Part shown: piece by piece, positions 1 to 11,545 of the stretch
How the letters are laid out: each line of letters opens with the position of its first letter
Position numbering within the stretch: the stretch's first letter is position 1
Assembly (NCBI GenBank): GCA_963678705.1
Contig: OY783219.1
Coordinates: forward strand, 11,284,001 to 11,348,000
Reading direction: 5' to 3'
Length of the DNA stretch: 64,000 nucleotides
Origin: Panorpa germanica
Taxonomy: Eukaryota; Arthropoda; Insecta; Mecoptera; Panorpidae
Notes under the pieces: model-generated
The model's input: only the letters and a program-made list of their open reading frames with translations
The model's database searches: none
Told to the model about the DNA's origin: nothing
Translations under genes and position numbers: made by a program

Positions 1-175
1 CCGCATTTAAAAGTTTCGAAGTAACACAGCAGACCACAGAGGAAAAGACTTATAACTCTATATCTCCGACAGTTTTACTCCAATCGACTTCAAATTTTTA
101 CATAATAAACTTAATCTGTTGTACAATAATATAAATAAATAAAAAAAGAAACTTTTTTACCTAATATAAACGTTT
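1..175 (+). repeat. Interspersed repeat R1, copy a (cut by window edge)
   Basis: This stretch matches 15940..16110: both carry AAAAGTTTC, then 'atatctccgacagttttact', then 'aataaacttaat' in the same order and spacing. It is a dispersed repeat of unknown class, and the left end lies outside the window. No coding potential is visible. Confidence 0.65.
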
Positions 176-1297
176 TGTGACCAAATTTAAAAAAAATAAA
201 TATACCTTTTATCCGCATTAGGATACTCATAATATTTCATAAAAACGCGTTTTTAAGGATTTTAAAATCTTAAGCCGTTATTTTTGAGGATTAAAGGCTT
301 TTGAAATATCTTATAAATTAAACCCCTTTAAGATTAAATATTATTAGATTTTGCTTGGATAACATATTACATGAATGTGAGGTAATATCCATATTTTATC
401 TTCTACGAAACATAACTATAACCGTATTGAATTTACCAGTGAACTAAACAGGTTATGGATCCAGGAAAGTATATCGTGATAAATTATTTTCATATTCTAT
501 AAAAGAATGTAATATATTTAGTTAAAGATACACTGTGGAAATAAATCGTTTCCACACAGTTTCAGATTCTTTCTTAATAAATGTAATACAGACATTCATG
601 CTAGGATGACAAGCTGAAACTTGGTGAAGTACAGGAGCACGAGCAGGTACACGACAGAACTTACTTGGATAATGCAATTCCTTGGTGTAGAATTCGACTA
701 CAAGTTGACTCAGAGCACTTTGGTTTCCAAGGAAATGCATCTTGCATATTTTATACTACGTTTACGAAGAATCGTCAACGTTACTACGAAGAGACGTTCC
801 AAGGACGTTCCAAGAGACGTTATGGCTCTGTAATGCAGCTACTGTGTTAGCGGAGTGGTCGTACATTTTTACTATTTTGGTTAATCTTCATGTATTACTT
901 AATTACCAAATGGTTTTTGAAGCCGAGAGAACGATAGTTAAAACATTGGAAAATTCGGTTAATATAGAGTCTTAATATCAAAAACCGCTGCCATTTTACA
1001 TTAGGCACCATTTTAAAACTATTAATATACATCCGTAATTGCGCTGATGTTTGGAAAATATTGTGTTCCATTGCATTACTAACTAAAAATATTTTGGATT
1101 AAATTTAAATTCTCATTTTAATAATGCTCAGTGAAGTACTCTACAGCAGTGCAGCTCAATACAGAACCGTTTTTATCGCAATTTTCTTTTTGGCAAAGAA
1201 AATGCTTGAAGTCAGCACATGAATTAGTTTGATTATCGTTTTACTGATATTATTAAATTTTAAAATGCAATGTTTTCATTACTTATCAACATATAGC
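176..1297. other. A+T-rich non-coding stretch
   Basis: I see no gene here. Short open frames at 621..975 overlap one another in different frames and lack splice or domain support. Nothing else is recognisable. Confidence 0.5.
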
Positions 1298-1413
1298 GAT
1301 AGGTTCGGGTTCGATCTTCGAACCAATGGTAAATTTTCTGGGTTTAGTTGTTATCAAGGTAAATAGATTATGTACATACGTAATCTTACACTTATTAGGT
1401 GATGGTGTAGTCC

Positions 1414-1415
<2 letters not shown>
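1298..1415 (+). mobile_element. tRNA-derived SINE, partial copy S1
   Basis: A B-box-like 'gggttcgatcttcgaacc' is followed by TTTTCTGGGTTTAGTTGTTATCAAGG and then 'cttattaggtgatggtgtag', the body shared with the copies at 20820, 28691 and 40866. The head upstream of the B box is missing or decayed. The copy runs straight into a (TA)n tract where other copies have 'catatatga'. Confidence 0.6.

Positions 1416-1494
<79 letters not shown>
1416..1494. repeat. (TA)n microsatellite, about 39 units
   Basis: Pure alternating TA for 79 bases. It sits between SINE copy S1 and the N1 retroelement fragment and probably grew from the TA-rich body of the SINE. It produces artificial Ile-Tyr open frames on both strands. 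Confidence 0.97.
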
Positions 1495-1498
<4 letters not shown>

Positions 1499-1895
1499 GA
1501 AAACGAAAATAGAGAGTGAAGGATGTTCATGGTGTGCTGGATTGAGATAGAAACGCTGGAACACATTAAGTATTCTTGTGATAAAAGAGTAGAAAGTGAA
1601 AAGAAGATTGTTCTGTTATTAAAGAGGCAAGCAGTAAAGGGAAGAGGTGGATGGCGAAGATAGAGAGAAGAAGCAAGGAAAAAGAAGGATTGGCAGAGTA
1701 GAAACAGAAGAGAGAGAGAGAAAAGCAGTAGGGGTTTAAGTTTATTTATTTTATTATTTTTTTGAAGAAGTGAGAATGAGTAAATGGAATAAGGAACACA
1801 GATGAAATGTAATTAATCATAATGATATGCAATATAATGATTTATGGCGGAAGAATATAGTGTCTAATGGCAAAAACATTAAAATAAATTAATAT
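1495..1895 (+). mobile_element. N1 non-LTR retrotransposon, 3' fragment
   Basis: The segment at 1520..1590 reads, across a frameshift, as CSWC...IETLEHIKYSC. This matches the CX2CX8HX4C knuckle at the C-terminus of the intact N1 copy (22392..24243). It then follows the same course through 'ttaaagaggcaagcagtaaa' and a purine-rich 3' region. It ends near 'ctaatggcaaaaacatt', the same ending as the copy at 10505..11545, so these two form one subfamily. Stops and a frameshift make it non-coding. The 5' boundary abuts the (TA)n tract. Confidence 0.8.
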
Positions 1896-2600
1896 GATAG
1901 AAATTAAATATAAAAAATATAGCGACGGAAGTTTCCTGAATGCGTAAAATCGTTGTATAGTCTTTAAACAGAATCTCTGAAAGCTAGAAATACAAACTTT
2001 TAAAAGCTTTTGCTCTAAAACTAAATTTTCTATATTAAACTTTTATTGACTCAATATAAAAAGTTAACTTTCTAATCTGCCTGTACTATTTGAAACACCT
2101 TTAATAATTTTCAGCCCTTGTATAATACGTGATACTTTTTTTAAATCAAATTAAATAATGGAAATATGTTCAAATCTCGAATAAAATATGTAACATATAA
2201 TTTTACCATCTTTCAATTTAATCATATACATATACATTCACATAGGGGTATACATATATAGATTTTACAAATACATACATACGACATATGTCATTCCAAT
2301 TTCACAATTCTATAAGAGTACAGCCACAGGTAACGTAATTTAAAAGGAAATTGAACCAAAATTGACGAGGAACGCTTTTAAATTTAAAATGACAATTGTC
2401 AGTGACTGTCATGTCATGGCTATAAAATCCTGCATATTTAGGTTATGTACATTTTTAGGTTAGTTTTCGTATATTCTATAATTCTATAGAATATATTTGA
2501 ACTACATTTTGTGCACATCGAGAGCATTAAGGTTTTCAGGATCTTTAACACGATCTCCTCAGATTTTGATTGGCTTTTAGTTTTATTTTATTACTATTTA
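1896..2600. other. A+T-rich non-coding stretch
   Basis: I see no gene or recognisable element here; it contains short runs of TACATA repeats around 2225..2285. Confidence 0.5.
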
Positions 2601-2849
2601 GGCTTGTCGCACACTGCAAGCGTATTTAAGCGACGGCGAATTCAAGCTGATTGCATTTATAAGGTTCGGTTAGGTTTAGCGTTGAAATTAAAATTCTGTA
2701 ATATATGCTTCCAGTATGAGAGCTACATATTCGGACGTCTTTGTCACTTGCATTGTACGAGGGTTCATTACATTTACAAGGTTCGGATAGGTAAAGCGTA
2801 GTAGCGCGTATACGTCCGGTCAAAATTCGCTTAAATACGCTTGGCGGCC
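2601..2849. mobile_element. Harbinger-type MITE family H2, short or damaged copy
   Basis: The left end 'ggcttgtcgcacactgcaag' followed by CGTATTTAAGCG is nearly identical to the left end of the full copy at 50251. The right end, read backwards, gives AAGCGTATTTAAGCG then AATTTTGACCGGACGTATAC, as in 50251, but the outermost dozen bases are missing or replaced. TTA precedes the left end, consistent with the TTA/TAA target of PIF/Harbinger elements. The two halves share 'aaggttcgg(t/a)taggt' in direct orientation. The element is non-autonomous, with no real ORF. Confidence 0.75.
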
Positions 2850-4184
2850 ATTTAATAATCCACAATTCAAATCGTTCATACATACATACATATATGAATG
2901 TAGATTGTTTCATTGCATTGCAATCTGACGGTGAACGATCGGTGATATCGGTTTGTTCGTTTGCAAATAAGCTATTTTATTACCTATCCCATTTGTAAGA
3001 TCTGATTACAAACATAAATCTGACAGTTCTTCTCGTACTATCAGATCGAAAGCCCTATTCCCGAGTTTCTTTCACTAGTAATGACCTTTTTTTTCTTTTT
3101 TAAAAAAATCATTTGAAATTTGGAGAAAAAAAGTAGAGGTCATGTTACTAGTGGCCGAACTGTAGGAAGAGAGCTCCAAATTAGATCTACGTTTTCGTTC
3201 AGTTTACAGAAGAACTTGCCGAATGCCGCAGAAGTGTTTGAAGCTCGAATAAGGTTTTCGTCGTTATCTCAAAACGCAATATTCAGAGATGTCTCGCTAA
3301 TGGATTAGACGACCTACATACTAAATTATAACTGGACAAGAATGTCTTCAATACATTTTATCTTTAGACAAACCATTTCTTTCTTAATTGTAAAATATTT
3401 TGTTGTCCTTAATTTATTATTTCGTTTTTTATTCTATTAATTGATTCTATATCAATGTTCATTGTAACAAGTACAACACAGGAATCAGTTATTTAACACG
3501 TCATTAAGTATTTTGGCACAGAAGTCTTTCAACCTTATAACGGGAAACATCTCTGACTAGTAACTACCACTTACAAGTTATTACAACCACCGAGGTTCAT
3601 GAGTTTACGTGAATTTGTTATATTTTTAAAGTTTTAAAGTTATTATTATTATTATTAAAAGTTATGATTTATTTTTGATCAAATAAAGAAGTAAATTGTT
3701 ATATTAAAATTAATCGAAGATCTTTAATTCATGTGCTTCCACCTCAACAATTCACAACCTAAGCACAGTGCTGAATATTCGCACGATCCTGCTTTTTAAC
3801 AATAACTCTTTATCGCTTTTTATTCGATATTTCTGATATTTGCTCAGAAAGAAATCTTAATGCCATGTGAGCAAAATATAAATATAATTTTTGGATCTAA
3901 AGATCCCAAAATAAAATTTATTATTAAAAAGTTTCAATGTCAATCTATTTATAGTATTTCCCGGATCTTGCCTATTTATATGTGTGTATTTCGTTTTAAA
4001 TCAAAGTCAATATAAAATTAAATTAAATTTCATACATCCGGTCCTCCCATATGGACAAATACACTCCCACAAAAACACAAATAGATATACACGACTGTTT
4101 ACGAAAAAGAATCCAGTGGAGTAAAGAGAACTCTTTAAGTGATGAACTTTTTTTGCATTCCTGAGTAGAAGAGACCAACAATTG
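2850..4184. other. Non-coding stretch with a small foldback
   Basis: At 3073..3153 CACTAGTAA.TGACCT is mirrored by AGGTCATGTTACTAGTG around T- and A-rich arms, giving an imperfect hairpin of about 80 bases. An ATT trinucleotide run lies near 3640..3656. The frame at 3120..3308 spans the hairpin arm and has no family features. No gene is seen. Confidence 0.5.
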
Positions 4185-4795
4185 TTTTGATATGAGGGAA
4201 AAGGAGAGTGACCCGAAGAATGTTAGAAGAACAGCGAGATTTAGATTGGGGAACGAAGAAAATGAAGGTAGATACTGGGTGGACGGAGAAGAAAAGAAGT
4301 CTAGAGTGTGCAAGGCAGAGGTGGAGACACTAGAGCACATAAAGGATGATTATGTGGACAGGGTGGACAGCAGTAGGAAGGTGGAGCAGCTACTAAAAAA
4401 GGAAAAGGAAGGGAACAGATGGATGGTAGAAATAATTAGAAGGAGGAAGTGAAAAACAGAGGTTTTATATCCGAAGAGAGTGAGGTGTGGTGTATGAAAG
4501 AACTAAATAATAGTGCAAAGATAATAGAGGGTTTGTCGAGAGTGGTCAAGGAAGGTAAGAGGTGAGAGATGGAGGTACAGGCAAAAAGGAAGGAGGAGCA
4601 GGAAACTGTGAGAAGGAAGGAGGTGTAGGTAACAGGAAAGGAGAGGGTAAAGAGAAGAAGAAGTAGAAAATACTGTTAGAAAGAGAAAGGTCTAGAATAG
4701 TTAAGATTAATTTTAAGTTGAAATTCTATAAAATGTTGTAAGAAATATTATTGTTGATTGTGAAGCCGAAAGGCTAACAATTAATAATATAGTAT
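4185..4795 (+). mobile_element. N1 non-LTR retrotransposon, 3' fragment with short ORF
   Basis: An 86-codon frame (4192..4452) begins RRTARFRLGNEE after 12 residues and aligns to the last ~85 residues of the intact N1 protein, through VETLEHIK to NRWMVEIIRRRK. Two zinc-knuckle cysteines are changed: the first to Ser and the last to Tyr. It ends with the N1 3' signature 'gaagccgaaaggct' followed by an A+T-rich tail near 4790. This is a dead 5'-truncated copy; the 5' junction is only approximate. Confidence 0.85.
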
Positions 4796-5379
4796 ATAAT
4801 ATATGCGTACGCCAATGTATAATCAAACATACACACAATACGGGTATTTATCAAAGAGCATAATTTTATTTTATCTCCCCAGTAATCCCGATCTGTTTAT
4901 TTACACTTGCCTGTTAATATTTTGATGAGTTTCATTACGAAATCCTTTAATTATAGTAGTACTCCTTTCTATGACATCACAAGAAGACGTTACGTTAACA
5001 TAATATTTACAGAATCGTTAGGGGAACGATATGAGGCACATATCTTAGAGTTTGACAGATAATACCGGGCCTGCGCCTCGTTCTGACCGTAATAAATAAC
5101 ATAAACTGTGTTCCCTAAGACGTATCAGTTAATATAAAATCAACTTTATGTTATAGTGGTGGTATCCCGTGAAATATACGGCGTTCTACGATTTCATATA
5201 ATAATTATAACACATCTGCTAAAGTTATATGTTCGTTGTGTAATTAGATAACATTATTATCGCCTCAATCAAATTAGAAGACGTCTAAATTTAATACTAG
5301 GGGCTGCCTGGAAAATTAAGCGAAAATTACGTTATTTTTACAGACGACGATTTATTTTTATGTATGTATGTATTTCTTG
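4796..5379. other. Non-coding stretch between N1 copies
   Basis: I see no gene here; TGTATG repeats occur at about 5360..5372. Confidence 0.5.
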
Positions 5380-5905
5380 TAAATGTTTTTGCCTTTCGGC
5401 GTAACAATCTGCATAACATATTTTCTAACAGAACTCAGAACAGAATGTAAAACATAACTAATACGAGTACATTGAATTCCTTAGTTCTTTGCTACATCAC
5501 CTCAATCTTTCTATTTTAGTCTACCTATAGCTTTCTAATTTCTTATTATTCTCCATTAATTTCAAGTTGTAACACTCTCAATTTACTCCTTCTCTACTCC
5601 TCCTCCTAATCTCCACAATTTACATTGCTTGTAATAGTTCCTCCCTGCTAATCGCACATACTCTTCATCTGCTCCAAGTTTCGCTTCTGCACCACACAAA
5701 TCTTGCAGATTTTCGCCTCCTCCTTCCAATTGACTGCTTACTCTCTCTCTCTCTTCATTTCCCAGCTTTACTCTTTTATTGTAGTTCGATTTATCTTTTT
5801 TTTAATTCTCTCCTGTTGCTGTATCCTGATGTTTCTCTCCCTCATTATTTCTTACACCTCTCTACCTTCAGACGTCCTCCTTTCAATCCCCTCAACCGGC
5901 ACTCC
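5380..5905 (-). mobile_element. N1 non-LTR retrotransposon, reverse-oriented decayed copy
   Basis: On the minus strand this begins with a region matching the lysine/glutamate-rich part of N1 ('cagcaacaggagagaatt', then 'aactacaataaaag'). It then jumps to 'gctgggaaatgaag', so roughly 80 bases are deleted. It continues through a degenerate knuckle (KICV...NLEQMKSMC) and ends with the 3' signature 'cgccgaaaggc' at about 5391..5402. Many stops are present. The pyrimidine-rich + strand gives a spurious open frame at 5703..5975. Confidence 0.75.
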
Positions 5906-5992
5906 TCTTTCTTTAATAATATCTTATCCTCAACTTGCAGATTTTATTTATTATTCGTTATTTATTAATCGTTAACTTAATTTCACTCAAAT

Positions 5993-6515
5993 AGGTAGTT
6001 GAGTATGCAAAATGTGAGGACCGGCAACTATGGTCGGATTCTTATACCTGAGACCCCAAATAATAACAAAACACATCTTGCCACCAGCTGTGATGGTCCC
6101 TTCCCGCTCCCTTTACATATTATTTTCTTACCCAACTGATAGATCAAGTGTTTATGGGAAATATACCATTGGCGGAAATAATAGAACATGTTCGTAGCAT
6201 CAATTCAAAAAACTACATCGTTCAGAGTGCAAAAGCATTGCGTCAAGAATTATTAAAAACAGAACTTATACCTAGTGTATAAGTAAAAATATAAATATAA
6301 TATATAGTGTAAAGTATAAATTATTACTGAAATAATCATTAAAATGATTTTATAGATTGTACTCAATACATTTCCTTTACAAATAAGAGTAGAGGGGTAA
6401 AAAAAAATGGACCAAATATTTGACCGGCAAGATCTGCATTATTAATTTTTTACCTTTTCTTAACTTAAATCCATTGGTGGAATTCGGTCCTCACATTTTG
6501 CATACTCACTTACCT
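5993..6515. mobile_element. MITE with ~31-bp terminal inverted repeats
   Basis: The left end (from 5993) includes 'tgagtatgcaaaatgtgagg' then ACCG. The right end (to 6515) is its exact complement over 24 bases, and the match extends outward with two mismatches to AGGTA. The element is 523 bp, has no ORF, and contains an internal palindrome ACTTATAC..GTATAAGT near 6263. A target duplication is not clear. The superfamily is unassigned. Confidence 0.85.
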
Positions 6516-8154
6516 CTAGCGCCCGGTCTATTAAGAACTTGTTAAAAATGTCTTTTATGGCAGATATTTCTTAGAGTAGATTCCAGAAATAAATGAAAAC
6601 GTTAAAATATATTTAAATAATATTTTTCTTTTAATAAATCTCAATTCAGTATCAGCAATAGAGAGACTCTCAACATAAGCAACGTACGCAAAATAATAAT
6701 TACAAAATTTCAAAGAAATTCTTGTTAACTAATTTATTACCTCTCACGATTTAAGATACCTTCTAACATTAGACGCTTTCTTAAAGACTTTTGCTGTTAG
6801 TTACATCAGTAAAGGATAATTTAATTCTCTTGAAATAATTTTTCGTGTTTAACTGGTAAACGTGAAGCGGTATTTTCATGCGACATTATTCTGATGTACT
6901 TTTACCCTTAGATGTGGTTTTATTGAAATATTTATTGAGTTTAGTTGACATGTGCACTCAACAATTCAGAAAATCTGCGGTCAAGCGTTCAAACGTGCTT
7001 CTATATACTACTATACTATATATTTTCTATTCATTAAACCAACGTAAAAACAATTAAACATTAAGTCAGCATGAATAAATAACAGTACGACAACCAACTA
7101 ACACTAAATAGCAGTCTTTTATGAGAGACTTTTTTAATTTGCTAATTAAAACGTCATTATAAAATCTTTACATTTCTCGTTAAAAACGTTAATCCAGACT
7201 AATAAAAATAAATTAAAAGCAAATAAAAAAGTTCATTAACTTTTATGTTCCTTTATAGTATAGAGCGCAACAGATGCTGAAGATCATATCCGGTTTTTGT
7301 AGACTAGTTTCTGAAATTGTCATTAAGTAAAGGATTTTCTTGAATTGCGATATTTTTATTTTATTTTTTTGTTGGTATCAATAATTTCACAGACCTTTTT
7401 TTACTATATGTTGGTAACAATGCTAAAGTCTTGTGTTAGATTATATACAATTGTAACTGAATGTTGGAAAAGCGCAGATGCTCATAAAATAGTGATTGTG
7501 CATCGTTTCGGACTTTAGAAGATTCATATAAAAGAAAATATATTTGAAAGGTGTACTTTTTATATTCATTTAAATACGGCTAATATTAAGGAGATCCTCG
7601 TGAAGTAGTAAAGAATTGAGACCTTGCTGAAACTTTGTAAATTTGTTCTACGATAGTCAATAATTAATAAAAAAAATTAAATAAGGGTAGATTTCCGAAA
7701 GGTAATAGTTAGTTTTAAAAAATGGAAATTTCACGTACAGGTATATGAGGATTCATTAACTTGTGCATTTGATTGAAAATTTCATGTAATTCAGAAAATT
7801 ATTATTTCAATTGAATATGGTTCAGAAAACATCGAGCTTTCGATTAAAATAATAAAAATAGTATGTTTCCGAAGAAATAACAAAATCATCCATCACTTTC
7901 TCTGTTCAATACACTATGTAAAATCGGGCAACGTCGCTTGTGCAATTAGTCGACGCTTATGTAATCGCAAATATTCGAAAGGTATTAGGCCTAAGTTTTC
8001 AGGTTAGCGGTGTTATCAAGTGTGCCCAAACGATTTGGATTACTTTATTATTTTTTTTAGTCAATTGAATGTTTATAAATTTTTATTAATTAATGGGTAA
8101 TATTATCTATAAATTTTAAAATTATTTTTCACTTGCTTGAAAAAAGTAATCTTA
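6516..8154. other. A+T-rich non-coding stretch
   Basis: I see no gene, RNA or clear repeat here. Confidence 0.5.
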
Positions 8155-8470
8155 ATATATATAAATTACGTGTCACTGTGTTGTCCGCTATGGACTCCTA
8201 AACTACTTAACCGATTTTAATCAAATTTGTACACCGTGTGCAGTTTGGTCCAACTTGAAAGATAGGATAGCTTAAATCTCAATTTATTTATCTTATTGCT
8301 AATTATTTGTCTATTAATTATCTGTATATAACATATGACATCGGGCGACGATGATGGCGACATCTGTTGACTAGATTGAGTAAATATTCTGTTGAGTAAA
8401 TCGAAATCTGTTGACTAGTTTGAGTAAATATTCAATAGATGGCGCTACGTTAGGCACAGCAAGAGTGTAT
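8155..8470 (+). mobile_element. Fragment of a dispersed arthropod-type repeat
   Basis: The text 'ggactcctaaactacttaac' then CGATTTTAATCAAATTTG has the wording of a widespread class of insect non-autonomous elements, which I recognise only from general familiarity. It also holds an internal direct repeat, TCTGTTGACTAG(A/T)TTGAGTAAATATTC, at about 8366..8432, and 'atagatggcgctac'. Ends and class are not determined. Confidence 0.35.
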
Positions 8471-9402
8471 TGATAAATATTAAAATTAAATTCCATTTCA
8501 TGATACGGTGAAACAACTCGAATAAACCCAACTAGACGTCGCTGCATTTTTTGCGAGGCTGGATCAAAAATTACAGTATATTAAAAAAACTCAAGTGCAT
8601 ATTCCAACATTTTCAAATGCATGTCTATATAACACATCTTGCTTTTTCTGCCAAAATATGGCGAAAAAAGATCAAATTAGTGAAGTTTGAGAATATATAA
8701 TAAATAAAAATAAAATCTACCCAATTACTATAGTATATCGTGTAAGAGTTATTTTACAACATAGTTTTTTGAACAAGACTCACACAAAGCCGATAAACTT
8801 TTGTCAGTACCATATAAAGGAAGGGTAATACATATTACCATATTATAAATATTAACTTTTCTATATAATTAAGAATTCCTCTTTTATTGAACGATAGTTT
8901 GAAGTAAAATATACAAAAATAAATATGTATACTAAAAAGATAAATATAAAAGTTCCTTTCAGAAAGTTTATCTGGATTCAAGTTTACTACATACTCATAT
9001 ACATATTTTTATATACTTTAATTATATAATTATATATTCTGTTTCGAATTAACATATTTTTAACATCATATAAACCTATTTTCCATTAAAGTAATGTACG
9101 AGTATATTCGGATGGATTATATAAACAGAGTGGAAATCGATAAAAATAAATATTAATCAGATGAAGTCAGGGGCCAATGGAGCGTTTATTACAGCCTGGT
9201 TTACTTTTAAATGGTGTCTGGGAATGTAATAAATATTGAGAATTTTCAGCCAAAAGAAAAACTCCTATAATGTTTCCTTAATACAGTGGCTCCAAACCTT
9301 TTTTTTCTGTTAATCTCACTAACAAGAATTTTGAATTTGTTAAATCTTTATATGCTAAAACAGTTTCAATTACCCTCAGTAAACGTAAATACTCATTACA
9401 AA
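8471..9402. other. Non-coding stretch
   Basis: I see no gene or clear element here. Confidence 0.5.
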
Positions 9403-9430
9403 TGGGCTTGTGTCCTATGTTTTAATTTCT
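9403..9430 (+). mobile_element. Terminal fragment of MITE family M1
   Basis: The text 'gggcttgtgtcctatgtttt' then AATTTCTAT matches the left ends of the M1 copies at 12157 and 62561. No matching right end follows, so only the terminus survives. Confidence 0.6.
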
Positions 9431-9441
9431 ATGGGTCTCCC

Positions 9442-9498
9442 CGAGACAGGCGAGATTGAGTGTGTACAGTAGCTCTCGTCTCGTGTTGGCCTGTCTCG
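9442..9498. repeat. G+C-rich inverted repeat
   Basis: CGAGACAGGC at 9442..9451 is perfectly complemented by GCCTGTCTCG at 9489..9498 with a 37-base loop. The region is unusually G+C-rich for the window and directly follows the M1 terminus. It may be part of an unrecognised element; no function is inferred. Confidence 0.5.
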
Positions 9499-10504
9499 TG
9501 CTTGTCCTCTTTTTATCCAAGTCAAAAGAAACGAGAGGTGAGACAAATGTCTTGCCGTCCAGCTTAACGCGGTACAATTATTTTTGTCCCGAATATAGAA
9601 AATGCTGATGGTTTTGACTAGATGCAATAGATTTTGTGTCGGATCTAATCTGAAACAAACGTGTAACGGTTGGCTGGATAATTCGGCAGCAGCGGCTCAA
9701 GCCCCAATTGCTCTAGGTATTTCGTTATTCTGGAAATTTTGATTTTAATCTTGGAAAAAAAATCCTTAAAAAAATGCAAATTTTCATATGTAATACGACC
9801 GCCCGCACTCCCCCTAAATAAAAATAAGGTACAGTATAAATGAAATACGAACCCGAAGTATGCGATTAAATTTTTTTTACCTAAATTTTAGTTGATTTAC
9901 ATTTAAGTCTTTACTTTATCAGTCTTATTGCTCACTTACTGAAATTAGTAGCATTACTTGTATCTAACACGCCGACAGCCGACAGCCAACATCCCGACAG
10001 GGTGACAGGCCGACACCCGTCGTGGTTTGGTGAGTTATCGGCGTCAATTATTCACCCCAGGAGCAGGAGTAGGAGCAGGAGCAATGCAGTAGAGTGAGTT
10101 GACTATGGTAGTAAGGGATGGTATGTGATGCGGTAATAATATGTTGGAACATGGTGGTGGTGAACCACTTTCTGATTGCTGGAAGGCGTATTAGCTTTAA
10201 GACAGCTTAATTTAGTTTAATAATGTCAGATGAAATAGTTTGATGTATTCAATCTATAAGATAAAGCAAGACGGAGCTAAGAGTGACGTCACAGTTAATT
10301 GGTATTCAGTTAGTTCAGTGTTTCTGCAATAGAGAGCAAATCAGATGAAGATTGTCAGAAGAAGATCATCGTAGCTGAGGTCGTAAGGCTGATCTCACGC
10401 TGAAACAGGATACGTTCGACCGCCGACTTTAACAATAGTAAGACTCCGAGAGAATGAATGAAGAAATGAAAGAAAATTATCTGTTTTATAGTTAATATTA
10501 TATA
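9499..10504. other. Non-coding stretch with short G+C-rich tandem runs
   Basis: It contains repeated CCGACAG words at about 9970..10015, an (AGGAGC)-like run at about 10060..10084, and a perfect cAMP-response-element-like TGACGTCA at 10284..10291. No gene is seen. Confidence 0.5.
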
Positions 10505-11545
10505 TCTGTATTGGAACAGACCTGTGGAACTCAATGGCGACAGTAGAGTCAGAGAGAAGAAGAAAAGAAGGGACAAGTGTGGAAGAGGAGCTAATGAGCA
10601 GGCAGGAATTGAAAAAATTGATAATAGTAAATACAATGAAAGATACAAGAGGATTTGGGAGAGACAGATACTGGAATCCCTGGGTGGGCCCTGGCCTTCT
10701 CAAGAATTTTACGAATGATTTAATTACTTGAGATTTCGTAACAAGGTTTTTTTTTACGGGGTGGAGTTGTTAGCACCACGCCCAACCCCCAACCCGGAGG
10801 ACCAGTCCCCTGATATAATCCCCAGAGGCAGGGTGCCCGGCTATACCCCCAGACACTGGGTACCCAGTTTAGTCGCCTCTTACGACATGCATGAGCAACA
10901 TTGGGTCTATTCTTTCACACTCGGTCACCACTCGGGAATTATAACCAAACCCAGATAATATCTGGCCCGGGGATCGAACCCGAGGACATAGTCAGAGTCA
11001 AGCATCAATGCTCTCGCCTACTGTATCGTCTGGAGATGCTGGAATACATACGATAAAAAGTAGCAAGGAACATAGAATAGAATAAAATAGAATCGCAAGA
11101 TTTAGATTGGGAAACGAAGAGAAAGGCAGGAGATACTGGGCAAATATAAAGAATATGATGTGCAACTTGTGCTGGAGAGAGATAGAAACACTGACACACA
11201 TTAAGTATGCATGTGAGAAATGAGTAAAAAACGAAAAGAAGATTGTGCAATTATCAAAGGGAGGCAGTGAATGGAAGCGATGGATGGTGAAGATAGAGAG
11301 AAGGAGCGATGAAAGGGAAGGAACGGCAGAGTAGAAACAGGAGTAGCAGGAATAGAGAAACAGCAGCGGTTTTAATTTGTCTATTTTGTTTGTATTTTTC
11401 TTCTTTCTTTTGGAAGGAGTGATAATAGGAAGATAGAATAAGGATCACAAAATTTAATTAGGCACGATGATAAGTACATATAAAGATTAAGGGCAGACGA
11501 ATGAAGTACCTAATGGCAACAACATTAAAATTAAAATTTAAAATA
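10505..11545 (+). mobile_element. N1 retrotransposon fragment split by a SINE
   Basis: The left part (10505..10677) matches the N1 region around residues 425..475: 'gtggaagaggagctaa', then in another frame IEKIDNSKYNERYKRIWER. The right part (11034..11545) resumes with AGATTTAGATTGGGAAACGAAGAG, a knuckle (CNLCW..IETLTHIKYAC) and 'aaagggaggcagtgaatgg'. It ends near 'cctaatggcaacaacatt'. Frameshifts and stops make it non-coding. The inserted piece 10678..11033 is a minus-strand SINE flanked by a 12-bp duplication of N1 sequence. Confidence 0.85.
10678..11033 (-). mobile_element. tRNA-headed SINE with long G+C-rich body, full-length
   Basis: On the minus strand the head reads ACAGTAGGCGAGAGCATTGATGC, followed by a B-box-like 'gggttcgatccccgggcc'. 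A G+C-rich body contains 'gtcgtaagaggcgactaaa' and runs of 'ctggggg(t/a)'. The A-run 'gtaaaaaaaaacc' follows, then about 60 more bases. It is flanked by AGATACTGGAAT (10666..10677) and AGATGCTGGAAT (11034..11045), a 12-bp target duplication with one mismatch. The head is shared with the shorter SINEs of this window; the body is not. The open frame 10728..10958 is an artefact of the body. Confidence 0.8.

Noticed and set aside
1326-1566. Open frames on both strands coding runs of Ile-Tyr
   Set aside because: They are translations of the (TA)n microsatellite and not genes.
10355-10703. Minus-strand frames of ~100 codons opposite N1
   Set aside because: They are antisense shadows of the N1 fragment.
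10728-10958. 76-codon proline-rich + strand frame
   Set aside because: It is the complement of the SINE body and has no family features.
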